Shown here: piece by piece, positions 44,141 through 52,793 of the stretch
How positions within the stretch are numbered: the stretch's first letter is position 1
Layout: each line of letters opens with the position of its first letter
Assembly: GCF_030816015.1 (NCBI RefSeq)
Contig: NZ_JAUSXN010000001.1
Coordinates: 3,658,001-3,722,000, forward strand
Reading direction: 5' to 3'
Origin: Pedobacter sp. W3I1
GTDB taxonomy: Bacteria; Bacteroidota; Bacteroidia; Sphingobacteriales; Sphingobacteriaceae
Length of the DNA stretch: 64,000 bases
Program-made: the position numbers and the translations under genes
The notes under the pieces: model-generated
The model's database searches: none
The model's input: only the letters and a program-made list of their open reading frames with translations
Told to the model about the DNA's origin: nothing

Positions 44141-45616
44141 TTATTCTACTACTAATGTTGTGATGGAGTGTGGCAAACTGGTTGTTGTTGCGGCCTCACC
44201 TTTAATCCATAAACTGTATTTTAATTTATCATCCGATTGATTCATTACCACTACAACCAACTTGCCATCGGTATTTAAAAAAGCTGTTGACTGCAGTTTA
44301 TCACGACTGGAAGCTGATCCTATTCTTTTAGCTCCCGGGCGGATAAATTTAGAAAAATGCCCCATATAATAATAAGCATTCGTATAAATTAATTTACCAT
44401 TCTTTGTATCGGCATGTACGGGAGCAAAACAGAAATTACCTACATGGTTCGGTCCACCCTTCTCATCTAAAAGAATATTCCAATCCGTCCAGGCAGCAGT
44501 TCCGGCATTAAAATCGTTAATCATGGAGTAACCGTAACGCTCGCCCAAAGTCCAGTCATCCAGTTTATTTACATCGTATTTTTCTTTACATCCTTCGGTA
44601 AAGATCAGAGCTTTATCCGGATAAGCTTCGTGTGTTTGTTTCACATTACCAAACTGCATTCCGCTGCCCGTCCATGTTTCGTACCAGTGAAAGCCAATGC
44701 CCCAAACATATTTAGCGGCATCTTTATCATTTAAAATGGTGCTGGCCCTCTGGAAAATCTGATCGCGGTTATGGTCCCACGCTATGAGTTTTTTTGATGC
44801 AAGACCTGATTTCTGTAAGGTTGGACCTAAGAAATTTTTAATAAAATCGCGTTCTTCTTCGGCAGTGAATACACAGGATTCCCATTTCTGTTTAGCCATC
44901 GGTTCGTTCTGAACACTTAAACCCCAAACGGGAATACCCATAGCCTCGTAAGTTTTGATGAATTTCACATAATGATTGGCCCAGCTTTGGCGGTAAGCAG
45001 GCAATAAATGTCCGCCCTGAATTAAACTGTTGTTATCTTTCATCCATGCGGGTGGCGACCACGGGCTTACAAACAAAGGCAGCTTACCGCCCGATGCAGA
45101 GATTGCTTGTTTAATCAAAGGAATTTTAAATTCCTGGTCGTGCGCTACGCTAAAAGTTTTAAGTGCTTTATCATTGTCCTGCACATAAGTGTAACTACCA
45201 CTCGAAAAATCGCAACTGGCAATATTGGTACGTGCCAAAGTATAGCCAATACCTTTATCCTGACTGTAATAAGCCGTTAAAAGTTCCTGTTGACTTTTCC
45301 TGGATAGCTTTGCAAATGTTTCTGCCGAAGCATCAGTTAAAGCGCCCCCAATGCCCACCAGGGTTTGATATTTTACAGTTGGATCTACAAAAATACAAGG
45401 CTCTGTTTCAAAAGGTTGCTTATGCTCAGCAAAACTTAAGGTTTCGGTTTTACTGATGCGGTATTCAGATTTCTCTGCTGTGGTATAAACTGTTACTTTT
45501 TTGTTGGCAACAGTATAAGTTTGCACCGGCTTAACTGCTTTTTTGTTCTGGGCAGCCACATGAAATGCCGTTGCCAAAACCAATAGGATGCTTAGATTTT
45601 GTTTCATTGTTATCAT
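44141..45616 (-). CDS. Glycoside hydrolase family 30 enzyme
   Basis: 491-aa secreted retaining glycosidase. The signal peptide is MKQNLSILLVLATAFHVAAQ after MIT; the ATG at 45616 forms an ATGA overlap with the preceding gene, while 45607 is an alternative start. The (beta/alpha)8 barrel carries the acid/base Glu238 in SVQNEPM and the nucleophile Glu341 in IFTEGC. A side beta-domain ends the protein. The sequence style (GIGGALTDASAETFAKLS, PWSPPAWMKDNNSLIQGG) is that of the glucosylceramidase / beta-1,6-glucanase subgroups, not of GH30_8 xylanases, so beta-1,6-glucan or a glucosyl linkage is more likely than xylan. Subfamily assignment is by eye. Confidence 0.9.
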   Translation of the reverse strand: MITMKQNLSILLVLATAFHVAAQNKKAVKPVQTYTVANKKVTVYTTAEKSEYRISKTETLSFAEHKQPFETEPCIFVDPTVKYQTLVGIGGALTDASAETFAKLSRKSQQELLTAYYSQDKGIGYTLARTNIASCDFSSGSYTYVQDNDKALKTFSVAHDQEFKIPLIKQAISASGGKLPLFVSPWSPPAWMKDNNSLIQGGHLLPAYRQSWANHYVKFIKTYEAMGIPVWGLSVQNEPMAKQKWESCVFTAEEERDFIKNFLGPTLQKSGLASKKLIAWDHNRDQIFQRASTILNDKDAAKYVWGIGFHWYETWTGSGMQFGNVKQTHEAYPDKALIFTEGCKEKYDVNKLDDWTLGERYGYSMINDFNAGTAAWTDWNILLDEKGGPNHVGNFCFAPVHADTKNGKLIYTNAYYYMGHFSKFIRPGAKRIGSASSRDKLQSTAFLNTDGKLVVVVMNQSDDKLKYSLWIKGEAATTTSLPHSITTLVVE

Positions 45617-46738
45617 TTTAAACTTTTATTGATCTGATGGAGTAAATAGCCATTTAAATCAGAATCGTATTCCCAAAACATCACTCCAGCCATGTTGTTT
45701 TTCAATACATATTCGCATTTTGCCTTTACCGATCTTTCATCATCGTAAGTCATATATTCACGACTTGCTTCATTATAGAGATAAGAAGCTTTAGCGTCTT
45801 TATCGTAATATTTCTTAAAGCCTTTCTGATTGATCAGGCTATCTTTCAAAAAAGTATACCCTTTTCCGTACCTGCTGTTTAAAACAGAATCGCCTAAGCC
45901 ATTTTTAGCACTTTCTTTAAGGGTGAAAGCGCGACTGTAAAAAGCAATTCCCATTACCAATTTATCAGCAGGAACGCCTGCAGCTGCAAACTCAGCGAAA
46001 GGTTTTATCTGCAAAATTCTCTGCCGGGTGGCTTTTTGAGTTATAAAGATTGGTATGATGCCCTGCAAAATCGCCATTATAGAAATCGTAGGTCATCAGG
46101 TTTACAAAATCCAGGTATTGCTGTACTTTATCCATTTCAGTATGTCGGATAAAATTGGTAAAACCACCAACCGCTATAGTTAACAGCTTTTTAGTTTGAG
46201 ATTTCTTTTCCAAACTATCCAGCTCCAAACGGAGTTCTTTCAGTATCAAGGTAAAGTTCTGTTTGTCCTCCGGTCTGAAAACGTTACCTTCTTCACCTGC
46301 AATGCCAGGATATTCCCAATCAATATCTACCCCATCCAGCTTAAATTTTTCTATAATTTTAACAGCGCTTTCGGCAAAAGCTTTACGCGAGGTATCGCTC
46401 AGTGCAGCATCTGAAAAATTTTCACTCCAGGCCCATCCACCAATAGAAATCAGAATTTTCAGTTCAGGGTTTTTAAGTTTAAGTTGATTGAGTTGCTGAA
46501 AATTAACGGTATCAGTCGCTTCGCGATGTAAAAAAGCACGGTTGTTTTTTACGTCTACAAAAGCATAATTAATATGAGTGAGTTTCTCTGCAGAAATTTT
46601 ACGCACATCAATCAAACCCTTATAACCGCCAACATAACCAATAACCACTTTCCTTTTCGGTAAACGATCTGGCCGCATGCCCAATAGTATGCCGGCAACA
46701 AGAGTTGCACCTATAAATAGCTTTAATATACGATTCAT
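45613..46738 (-). pseudogene. GH18 chitinase-like gene with internal frameshift
   Basis: Two overlapping frames make one GH18 protein. The first (46738-45992, 248 aa) holds a membrane anchor/signal (LKLFIGATLVAGILLG), VIGYVGGYK, LISIGGWAWS and the catalytic DGVDIDWEYP (Asp135, Asp138, Asp140, Glu142), then ends at DKTFR. The second (open to 45613) continues with KPFAEFAAAGVPADKLVMGI, FYSRAF and the barrel-closing GVMFWEYDSDLNGYLLHQIN. One missing base around 46010-46045, near the CACCC or AAAACC runs, restores continuity. No canonical -1 slippery heptamer is present, so this is a true mutation or a sequence error. A chitin-type or other GlcNAc-containing target is implied. It overlaps the GH88 stop by TAATG. 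Confidence 0.85.
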
Positions 46739-47910
46739 TAATTTTTACTTCTTAGCAAAGCCTCTAAATAATAATAATCTGCATAATTAATCGGCACATC
46801 AATTTCAGATTTCGCCGGACGATGCCCTGTGCTGTGCTCTAAAATAAAGCCATAGTTTGCGCCAATTTTACTGGTGTACTTTGTGCTAAGTGAATTTAAG
46901 ATTTTATTGGCAGCGGCTTTATATTTTTTCCCATTGGTGCTGTACTTTGCCAATTCGTAAAGTGCAGAAGCTGTAATTGATGCAGCAGAGGCATCTCTGG
47001 ATGCTTCGGGGATCTTCGGATCGTTATAATCCCAATACGGAATCCCGTCGGCTGGCGTAATTTTATTGTTTAAGATAAAACCAGCAACACCATCAGCCTG
47101 AGCTAGATATGCCTTGTTTTTAGTTTCACGATAACACATGGTATAACCATATAACGCCCAGGCTTGTCCACGTGCCCAGGCCGATTCATTAGCGTAACCT
47201 TGTGCGGTTAATTTCTGGCGCACATTGCCTGTTAAAGTATCGTAATCGATTACGTGATAGGAACTGAAATCAGGCCTGAAATGATTCTTCATTGTGGTAT
47301 TGGCATGGGTTACCGCAATTTTATAGAAAGATGAATCGCCTGTTAGTTTGGTCGTTTCGAATAACAGCTCCAGGTTCATCATGTTATCGATAATTACCGG
47401 ATATTTCCACTTATCGCCATTATGATCCCATGATTTGATTACGCCTGCAGTAGCATTAAACCTGGTTGATAATGATTTGGCCGCTTGAATAATGACCGAT
47501 TTATAAGCAGGATCACGGGTTAAACGGTATCCATTACCAAACGGACAATAGATCATGAAGCCTAAATCGTGCGTTCCGCGATTAAATTGTTCTTTTTTAA
47601 TGTCTTCGGTATATTTTTTGGCCAGATTGAGCCATTTTTTATCTTTGGTGTACTGATAGAAATACCATAATTCTGCAGGAAAGAAGCCGCTGGTCCAGTC
47701 TTTTGATCCCACCATTTTAAACTGTCCGTTTTCTACAGTTCGTGGTGAAACCAGATTAGGCTTTACTTTTCTGGCCGAATCTACATTCCTGATCAATACT
47801 TCTGTTTGTTTCGCTGCTGATGCAAATGCTTTTTTAACATCTGTTTTTTGTGCCTTTACTATACTGAAAGACAATACACTTAGCGCCGTTATTGTTATTT
47901 TTAAGTTCAT
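46738..47910 (-). CDS. GH88 unsaturated glucuronyl hydrolase
   Basis: Removes the 4,5-unsaturated uronic acid left at the non-reducing end after lyase cleavage. The 390-aa protein has a signal peptide (MNLKITITALSVLSFSIVKA) and an (alpha/alpha)6 barrel. Family segments are WTSGFFPAELWYFYQYTKD, THDLGFMIYCPFGNGYRL, YPVIIDNMMNLELLFE, QGYANESAWARGQAWALYGY and SRDASAASITASALYEL. The Asp residues in HDLGF and IDNMMN are the catalytic positions. It is directly next to the lyase gene (1-bp spacer), an enzyme pair that makes and consumes unsaturated ends. Confidence 0.95.
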   Translation of the reverse strand: MNLKITITALSVLSFSIVKAQKTDVKKAFASAAKQTEVLIRNVDSARKVKPNLVSPRTVENGQFKMVGSKDWTSGFFPAELWYFYQYTKDKKWLNLAKKYTEDIKKEQFNRGTHDLGFMIYCPFGNGYRLTRDPAYKSVIIQAAKSLSTRFNATAGVIKSWDHNGDKWKYPVIIDNMMNLELLFETTKLTGDSSFYKIAVTHANTTMKNHFRPDFSSYHVIDYDTLTGNVRQKLTAQGYANESAWARGQAWALYGYTMCYRETKNKAYLAQADGVAGFILNNKITPADGIPYWDYNDPKIPEASRDASAASITASALYELAKYSTNGKKYKAAANKILNSLSTKYTSKIGANYGFILEHSTGHRPAKSEIDVPINYADYYYLEALLRSKN

Positions 47911-47911
47911 A

Positions 47912-49105
47912 TTATAACCAGATTAGTGGGTTACGGATAGGTAAATTTCTAATTACTTCTTCTACCTGAGGATGATGGTCTAATTTTACCCAGGTTTGAT
48001 ACCAATTGCTTTGATTGTATTGTACTGCACCAAACAATAAAAAGGGCTGTGCTACCGGCCAGTTCTCCCAATACATCACATCAGGTTTTAAGGTCCACTT
48101 GCTTTTATCGGCAACAAACGGATATAAATAGATTAATCCTTTTTTTATGGATTTACCATCAGCTGTTTCAAAATTCCAGAGGTTATCTTTTGGTGTCGAT
48201 AAGATCTGGCAAAGCATGGTCATGGCATCAAGATTAAAAATCGAATAACCATAAGGTTTCGTTCTGGCCATTTCTAATGGAAAACTACCATCAATACCCA
48301 TTTGGTTTGGCAAAAGGATGGTTTTAAAACTGGTTCGTAACGAATCAAGCATGTTTTCATCTCCGCAAAGCCGGGCGAATGAAGCCACCTGCATGGCCCA
48401 ACAAGTGGCGTGGTTATTCTTTACTGTTTTCTCCTGAATACCTGGTTTGCTGGTGTTTAGCCATAAAGTATAATCGGCAAACCATTTTTTTACGCCTTTC
48501 GCGGTATTTTTATCAAATGCTTTTGCTTTTTCCATTATTAATGCACCTTGAGCCACCTCCATTAAATGAATAGTATCGATAATACCATAATTACGACCTG
48601 TAAATTTACCTTTTACCGCTTGTGCAAACAATAGATTAGGATTCATCAATGTCTCTGAATTGATAAACCAGGCTTGAAAATGTTTAACAGCTTCTTTAAC
48701 ATATTTCTCATTACCTGTAATTTTGTAGGCAGAGGCTAGCGCACCTATAATTTTACTAAAACGGACCATTGCCTTACGGTGTGCTAAAAAGTTATCAGGA
48801 TTGGTTAATCCATCCCTATTGATGTACGGGCCATCAGGGTTTTGAGGATCGGGCCAGAAATAATCGGCTTCGGAAAAGAAATCGTGCTTACCACCTGCAC
48901 TTCTTGGCGAAGATGAAGCGGTAACCGTGATGGGTTTTTGTTGCATGGCCCAGGCAGCTTCGGCTAAAATCTGCTTTTTTAACAAAGCTGTAGCATCCTT
49001 TTTTAAATCCGACACCCTGAGCTTATCCTTGGGTACGGGTGATGCAAAGGCCGTTCCGCTAAAACAGAACAACACTAATAAGACATAAGAGATGATTTTT
49101 TTCAT
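47912..49105 (-). CDS. Alginate-lyase-family polysaccharide lyase (PL38-like)
   Basis: 397-aa secreted lyase (signal peptide MKKIISYVLLVLFCFSGTAFA). It has an (alpha/alpha)-toroid of the Alginate_lyase family: GGKHDFFSEADYFWPDPQNP, DGPYINRDG, and the active-site stretch VKNNHATCWAMQV with the conserved Asn-Asn-His. MARTKPYGYSIFNLDAM provides the Tyr segment. In Bacteroidota such proteins include PL38 glucuronan/polyglucuronate lyases as well as alginate-active members. The downstream GH88 and glucuronate-branch genes favour a glucuronate-containing substrate over alginate. It lies 22 bp behind the GH2 gene. Confidence 0.85.
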   Translation of the reverse strand: MKKIISYVLLVLFCFSGTAFASPVPKDKLRVSDLKKDATALLKKQILAEAAWAMQQKPITVTASSSPRSAGGKHDFFSEADYFWPDPQNPDGPYINRDGLTNPDNFLAHRKAMVRFSKIIGALASAYKITGNEKYVKEAVKHFQAWFINSETLMNPNLLFAQAVKGKFTGRNYGIIDTIHLMEVAQGALIMEKAKAFDKNTAKGVKKWFADYTLWLNTSKPGIQEKTVKNNHATCWAMQVASFARLCGDENMLDSLRTSFKTILLPNQMGIDGSFPLEMARTKPYGYSIFNLDAMTMLCQILSTPKDNLWNFETADGKSIKKGLIYLYPFVADKSKWTLKPDVMYWENWPVAQPFLLFGAVQYNQSNWYQTWVKLDHHPQVEEVIRNLPIRNPLIWL

Positions 49106-49127
49106 TGGTTATATATTTGGTTAGCTA

Positions 49128-51590
49128 TTATAAAGTCGTAAAAACTGTTTTTAAACCTTCAGAAATAACGGATACTGTACTTTGTCCTTTATTTAAATTT
49201 ACTTTAATTGTTGCCCTCCCATTATAAGCTTGTACTTTACGAGAACCTGAAGAAGTACCCTGATTATCAATTAATTTACCATCGCCAGTTAAACCAAAAG
49301 TGACCAGGTTAATTGCGTCCAGACATTGAACTCCATTGGCATCTAAAAGCTTTACTTCTATGGTTGCCACATCGCCTTGCTGACCGATCTTTTTCAATTC
49401 CATTTTAGCAGGCTTTGTCCACTTTTCGGTTTGATAGGTAAATTTTATTTCATCAGTTACCGTCTCTTTTCCCTTTTTTGCAATAACCTTAACCGTGTTT
49501 TCGCCTTTCACGAATGGAAGATTCCAGCGCAAACCCGCTGCCGGGTAATCCTGACTATTGCGTTTTTTACTACCAAAGCTTTTACCATTTAAGAAAATTT
49601 CGGCTTCCGCACAGTTAGAATAAATTTTTACCATTTTCTCTTCACCTTCATCGCCCCAACGGATTGGCCAGGTATGGCCGTAAATGTGAACCATTGGTTT
49701 ATCCGTCCAATACGACTGGAAAACATAATAAGCTTCTTTTTTGGTAAAATCCCTTTCTACCACGCCTTTCTGGTTCATGTAAGGAACCGGATTATCGGGA
49801 CGAACAGGAGTTGAAAAATCTTTGAATGGCCAGTAAGCCGTACCACTTAACCAGGGCATGGTTTCCTGCTCTTTTAAATGCCAATCGATTAAATTGGTGA
49901 TGTATGATTCGCTCCAGTCGCCATCTTTGGAAATCCTTGCTGCACCGCCATATAATGAGGCATCACCTGCCCTTTCATCGGCACTGCCTCCGGTTTTAAT
50001 CCTACTCAAGGCTTTATCCGGATTTTCTGAGTGGCGTAGCGCATGGCTATCTCCGCCCCATTCTACATGTAAAAAGCGTTTTACCTTCGCAAATTCATCT
50101 TCTGATACTTTTTTGTAATCGGTATAAGCGCCACGGTACCAACCTGCCCAAATGGAAGGAGAATACACATCTACAATATCGCTGCAAAAATCGCAGCGGC
50201 GAATGGCAGTATACCGTGATTTATCCAGTTTATGCGAGAGATCGTTCAGTTCTTTCATGAAAGTCCTGATCTTTTCCTTATCAAATTCAGGGAAATCGCC
50301 CGGCCAATCGTTTTCATTGCCCATACCCCAAATGATAATGGCTGGATGGTTATAATGCTGCTCAACCATATTGGTAAGCATTCTGCGGGCCTGTTGTTTG
50401 TATACCTCGCCACCAAGGCCACCGCGGCACCATGGAATTTCTTCCCAAACCAGAATCCCTAAACTATCGCAAAGGTTTAAAACAATGCGCGATTGCTGAT
50501 AATGCCCCAGGCGGATAAAGTTAACCCCCATATCTTTCATCATCTGCATTTCCTCGCGGATCATCCCTTCAGTCATTGCCGCTGCTACGCCTGCGTGGTC
50601 TTCATGACGGTGTGTTCCGCGCAACAATAAACGTTTTCCGTTCAGGTTAAAGGGCCCTTTTTCTACAAAATCAATGTGCCTGAAACCAATTTTTTCTTCT
50701 CCTTTATAATTGCCTGCTGAAGAAATTACTTCATATTGCAAACGATACTGCACAGGTTTTTCGGTAGACCATAACTGAGGTTTTTTAATTTCGAGCGACC
50801 ATAAATCAATATCAGCAGATAAATCGTTGAGTTTTTTCTCTGTTTTACTTACAATTTTTCCAACGGCATCAATCAATTTCAACTGAATGGTAGCCTCTTT
50901 AAGCCCAATGGGATTGTACAAGCGGGCTTTAACAGACAATTTACCCAATTTACCCTGCGCATCAACTTCAGCTTTGGCAAATAGCTTATCAACCGAAAGT
51001 GGTGGCACATAAACGAGATTGAGGTAACGGTAAATACCTCCGTAAACGTTAAAATCTGATAAATCAGAAGGGATCATTTCAAGATCTCTTGAATTATCCG
51101 TTCGTACTGAAACCGGAACTTTACCCTTAAACTGTTTTTGATAAACATCCGTTTTCTGGAAAGCGGCAACAGCATCGGTAATATCAACTGTCCACTCGTC
51201 ATAGCCCCCTACATGAGCTGCTACCTTGGTGGTATAGACATAAACTTCTGTTTTTTGTCCGGCACCTTCGAAATGCAAGATCGTTCTGCCGTTTTGGTAA
51301 GGATTTTCAATTTTAAGCTGTGTACGGTACCAGGCAGGTCCCTGATAATAATTTACGTCAGGATCTACCGCATCTTCGGCATTAACACAATGAGGCAGAC
51401 TCACTTTCTGCCATAGTGGTACAGCTTCCGGATTACCAACACCAACCGGGCGAACGGCCTCCCATATTCCCCCTAAACCTTGCTTTAAAAATTCCCAGTT
51501 ATTATTTAAGCGGATTGATTGCTGAGCAAACAATAACTGACTGTTAAACAACGTAATAAATAAGACTATATATCTAAATAACTTCAACAT
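49128..51590 (-). CDS. GH2 family glycosidase (820 aa)
   Basis: Secreted retaining beta-glycosidase (signal peptide MLKLFRYIVLFITLFNSQLLFAQ). The sugar-binding jelly-roll (about 25-195) includes SLPHCVNAEDAVDPDVNYYQ. An Ig-like domain follows, then the TIM barrel with RGTHRHEDHAGV and the acid/base Glu426 in IIWGMGNENDW. The nucleophile region reads FLHVEWGGDSHALRHSE. A C-terminal Ig-like domain (AEIFLNGKSFGSKK) ends the protein. GH2 includes beta-galactosidases, glucuronidases and mannosidases; specificity is not readable. It is one of three diverged GH2 genes in this operon and does not look like a recent duplicate of the others. Confidence 0.92.
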   Translation of the reverse strand: MLKLFRYIVLFITLFNSQLLFAQQSIRLNNNWEFLKQGLGGIWEAVRPVGVGNPEAVPLWQKVSLPHCVNAEDAVDPDVNYYQGPAWYRTQLKIENPYQNGRTILHFEGAGQKTEVYVYTTKVAAHVGGYDEWTVDITDAVAAFQKTDVYQKQFKGKVPVSVRTDNSRDLEMIPSDLSDFNVYGGIYRYLNLVYVPPLSVDKLFAKAEVDAQGKLGKLSVKARLYNPIGLKEATIQLKLIDAVGKIVSKTEKKLNDLSADIDLWSLEIKKPQLWSTEKPVQYRLQYEVISSAGNYKGEEKIGFRHIDFVEKGPFNLNGKRLLLRGTHRHEDHAGVAAAMTEGMIREEMQMMKDMGVNFIRLGHYQQSRIVLNLCDSLGILVWEEIPWCRGGLGGEVYKQQARRMLTNMVEQHYNHPAIIIWGMGNENDWPGDFPEFDKEKIRTFMKELNDLSHKLDKSRYTAIRRCDFCSDIVDVYSPSIWAGWYRGAYTDYKKVSEDEFAKVKRFLHVEWGGDSHALRHSENPDKALSRIKTGGSADERAGDASLYGGAARISKDGDWSESYITNLIDWHLKEQETMPWLSGTAYWPFKDFSTPVRPDNPVPYMNQKGVVERDFTKKEAYYVFQSYWTDKPMVHIYGHTWPIRWGDEGEEKMVKIYSNCAEAEIFLNGKSFGSKKRNSQDYPAAGLRWNLPFVKGENTVKVIAKKGKETVTDEIKFTYQTEKWTKPAKMELKKIGQQGDVATIEVKLLDANGVQCLDAINLVTFGLTGDGKLIDNQGTSSGSRKVQAYNGRATIKVNLNKGQSTVSVISEGLKTVFTTL

Positions 51591-51603
51591 AAATTTTTGA
51601 AAA

Positions 51604-52779
51604 TTAAACTTTTAAACGCAATTTTTTCTTCTCTAAAAAGTAGACAATCCCGATCACCAAAAATGCCATCAAAAAAGACCTGAGGATTCCTCCAATGCCT
51701 GAACTCAGGAAATGCGGAAAATGAAAATGAACTAAACTAAAAAGCGCATACAACAAATAAGGAATGAGGTAGCACGTCAAGGTACTGGTACCGGCAGGTT
51801 TAATGAGTTTAAACCAATCTTTTTTCTGTTTGATATCTATCAGGTAGATCAATAATTCGAAAACCAGGATGGTAATGCCCATGCATACAAATACCCAGGC
51901 TGGGGTGGCATAAATTTTAGAAATTCCACCGGCATAGGGCCTGATAAACATGCCAAAAGCAAAAGATAATAAACCATAGAAACTGATCAATATCCAAAAA
52001 TCGAGGTATTTTTTAGTCCCGATCAGTTTTTTGTACATCGAAGTGATCAATGCGCCGCCTAACAGGAGGACAATAGAAGAAGCATCGCCGATAATCCATA
52101 AGCGATGGGTAAAAACGCCAGTATGTGTAGTAATGTTAATGGCTGCAAATACAACAAAAGCGAGCATGAGTATAAACAGGTTTCCTTTAGCAAAAAGGTA
52201 TACTAACGCCGAAACCAGATAAGCCCAACCAATGATTCCCAAAATCCCCCACCAATGTGGCTTTAAGCCTTCAGGATGCGCTACTGAACCACCTTTATAC
52301 AGCAATACCAACACAACAATGAGCGAAATACCTAAGCCAATAAATCCGTTCTTTTTAACCTTCGAGAGGTTTTGAGGATAATCTAGCCACACTAAAAAGA
52401 AAGCAATGGTGATGAGAATGGTATAAACCGGATACGGCAATAAAGCCGAGTGGTGATCGTAATTTTCTAAGTTAACATGAAAAAAGCCCATCACAATCAA
52501 GGCTAATGCCCTTAAGATGATGTAAGCTGAAATAGAAAACAGCCCCGCACCTTTATCTTTTCTACTCTGAATGGCAAATGGCAATGAAAGGCCTACAATA
52601 AACAAAAATGCCGGAAAAATGAGGTCTGAAAAACCCATTCCATCTACATTGGCTGGCGTATGCTCAATCCATTGTGGAATATTCGAAACGCCGGCAACAT
52701 CGTTTACAAAGATCATCAGCAACATGGTGATGGCCCTTAAAACGTCGATTGATAAAATACGCAGCGGTAGTTGGTTCAT
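51604..52779 (-). CDS. HGSNAT/DUF5009-type membrane acyltransferase-like protein
   Basis: 391-aa polytopic membrane protein with about ten helices. The opening RILSIDVLRAITMLLMIFVND is the family hallmark, with GFSDLIFPAFLFIVGLSLPF after the first loop. It is related to the heparan-alpha-glucosaminide N-acetyltransferase catalytic region, which moves acetyl groups from cytoplasmic acetyl-CoA to sugars across the membrane. Such proteins are frequent in PULs, probably adjusting sugar acetylation, but the reaction here is not established. It is tightly packed between two GH2 genes (13- and 14-bp spacers). Confidence 0.88.
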   Translation of the reverse strand: MNQLPLRILSIDVLRAITMLLMIFVNDVAGVSNIPQWIEHTPANVDGMGFSDLIFPAFLFIVGLSLPFAIQSRKDKGAGLFSISAYIILRALALIVMGFFHVNLENYDHHSALLPYPVYTILITIAFFLVWLDYPQNLSKVKKNGFIGLGISLIVVLVLLYKGGSVAHPEGLKPHWWGILGIIGWAYLVSALVYLFAKGNLFILMLAFVVFAAINITTHTGVFTHRLWIIGDASSIVLLLGGALITSMYKKLIGTKKYLDFWILISFYGLLSFAFGMFIRPYAGGISKIYATPAWVFVCMGITILVFELLIYLIDIKQKKDWFKLIKPAGTSTLTCYLIPYLLYALFSLVHFHFPHFLSSGIGGILRSFLMAFLVIGIVYFLEKKKLRLKV

Positions 52780-52793
52780 TTCTCTCGTTATGA

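Noticed and set aside
45992..46077. Programmed -1 frameshift in the GH18 gene
   Set aside because: The overlap lacks a canonical X-XXY-YYZ slippery heptamer in the zero frame, so an ordinary indel is more likely.
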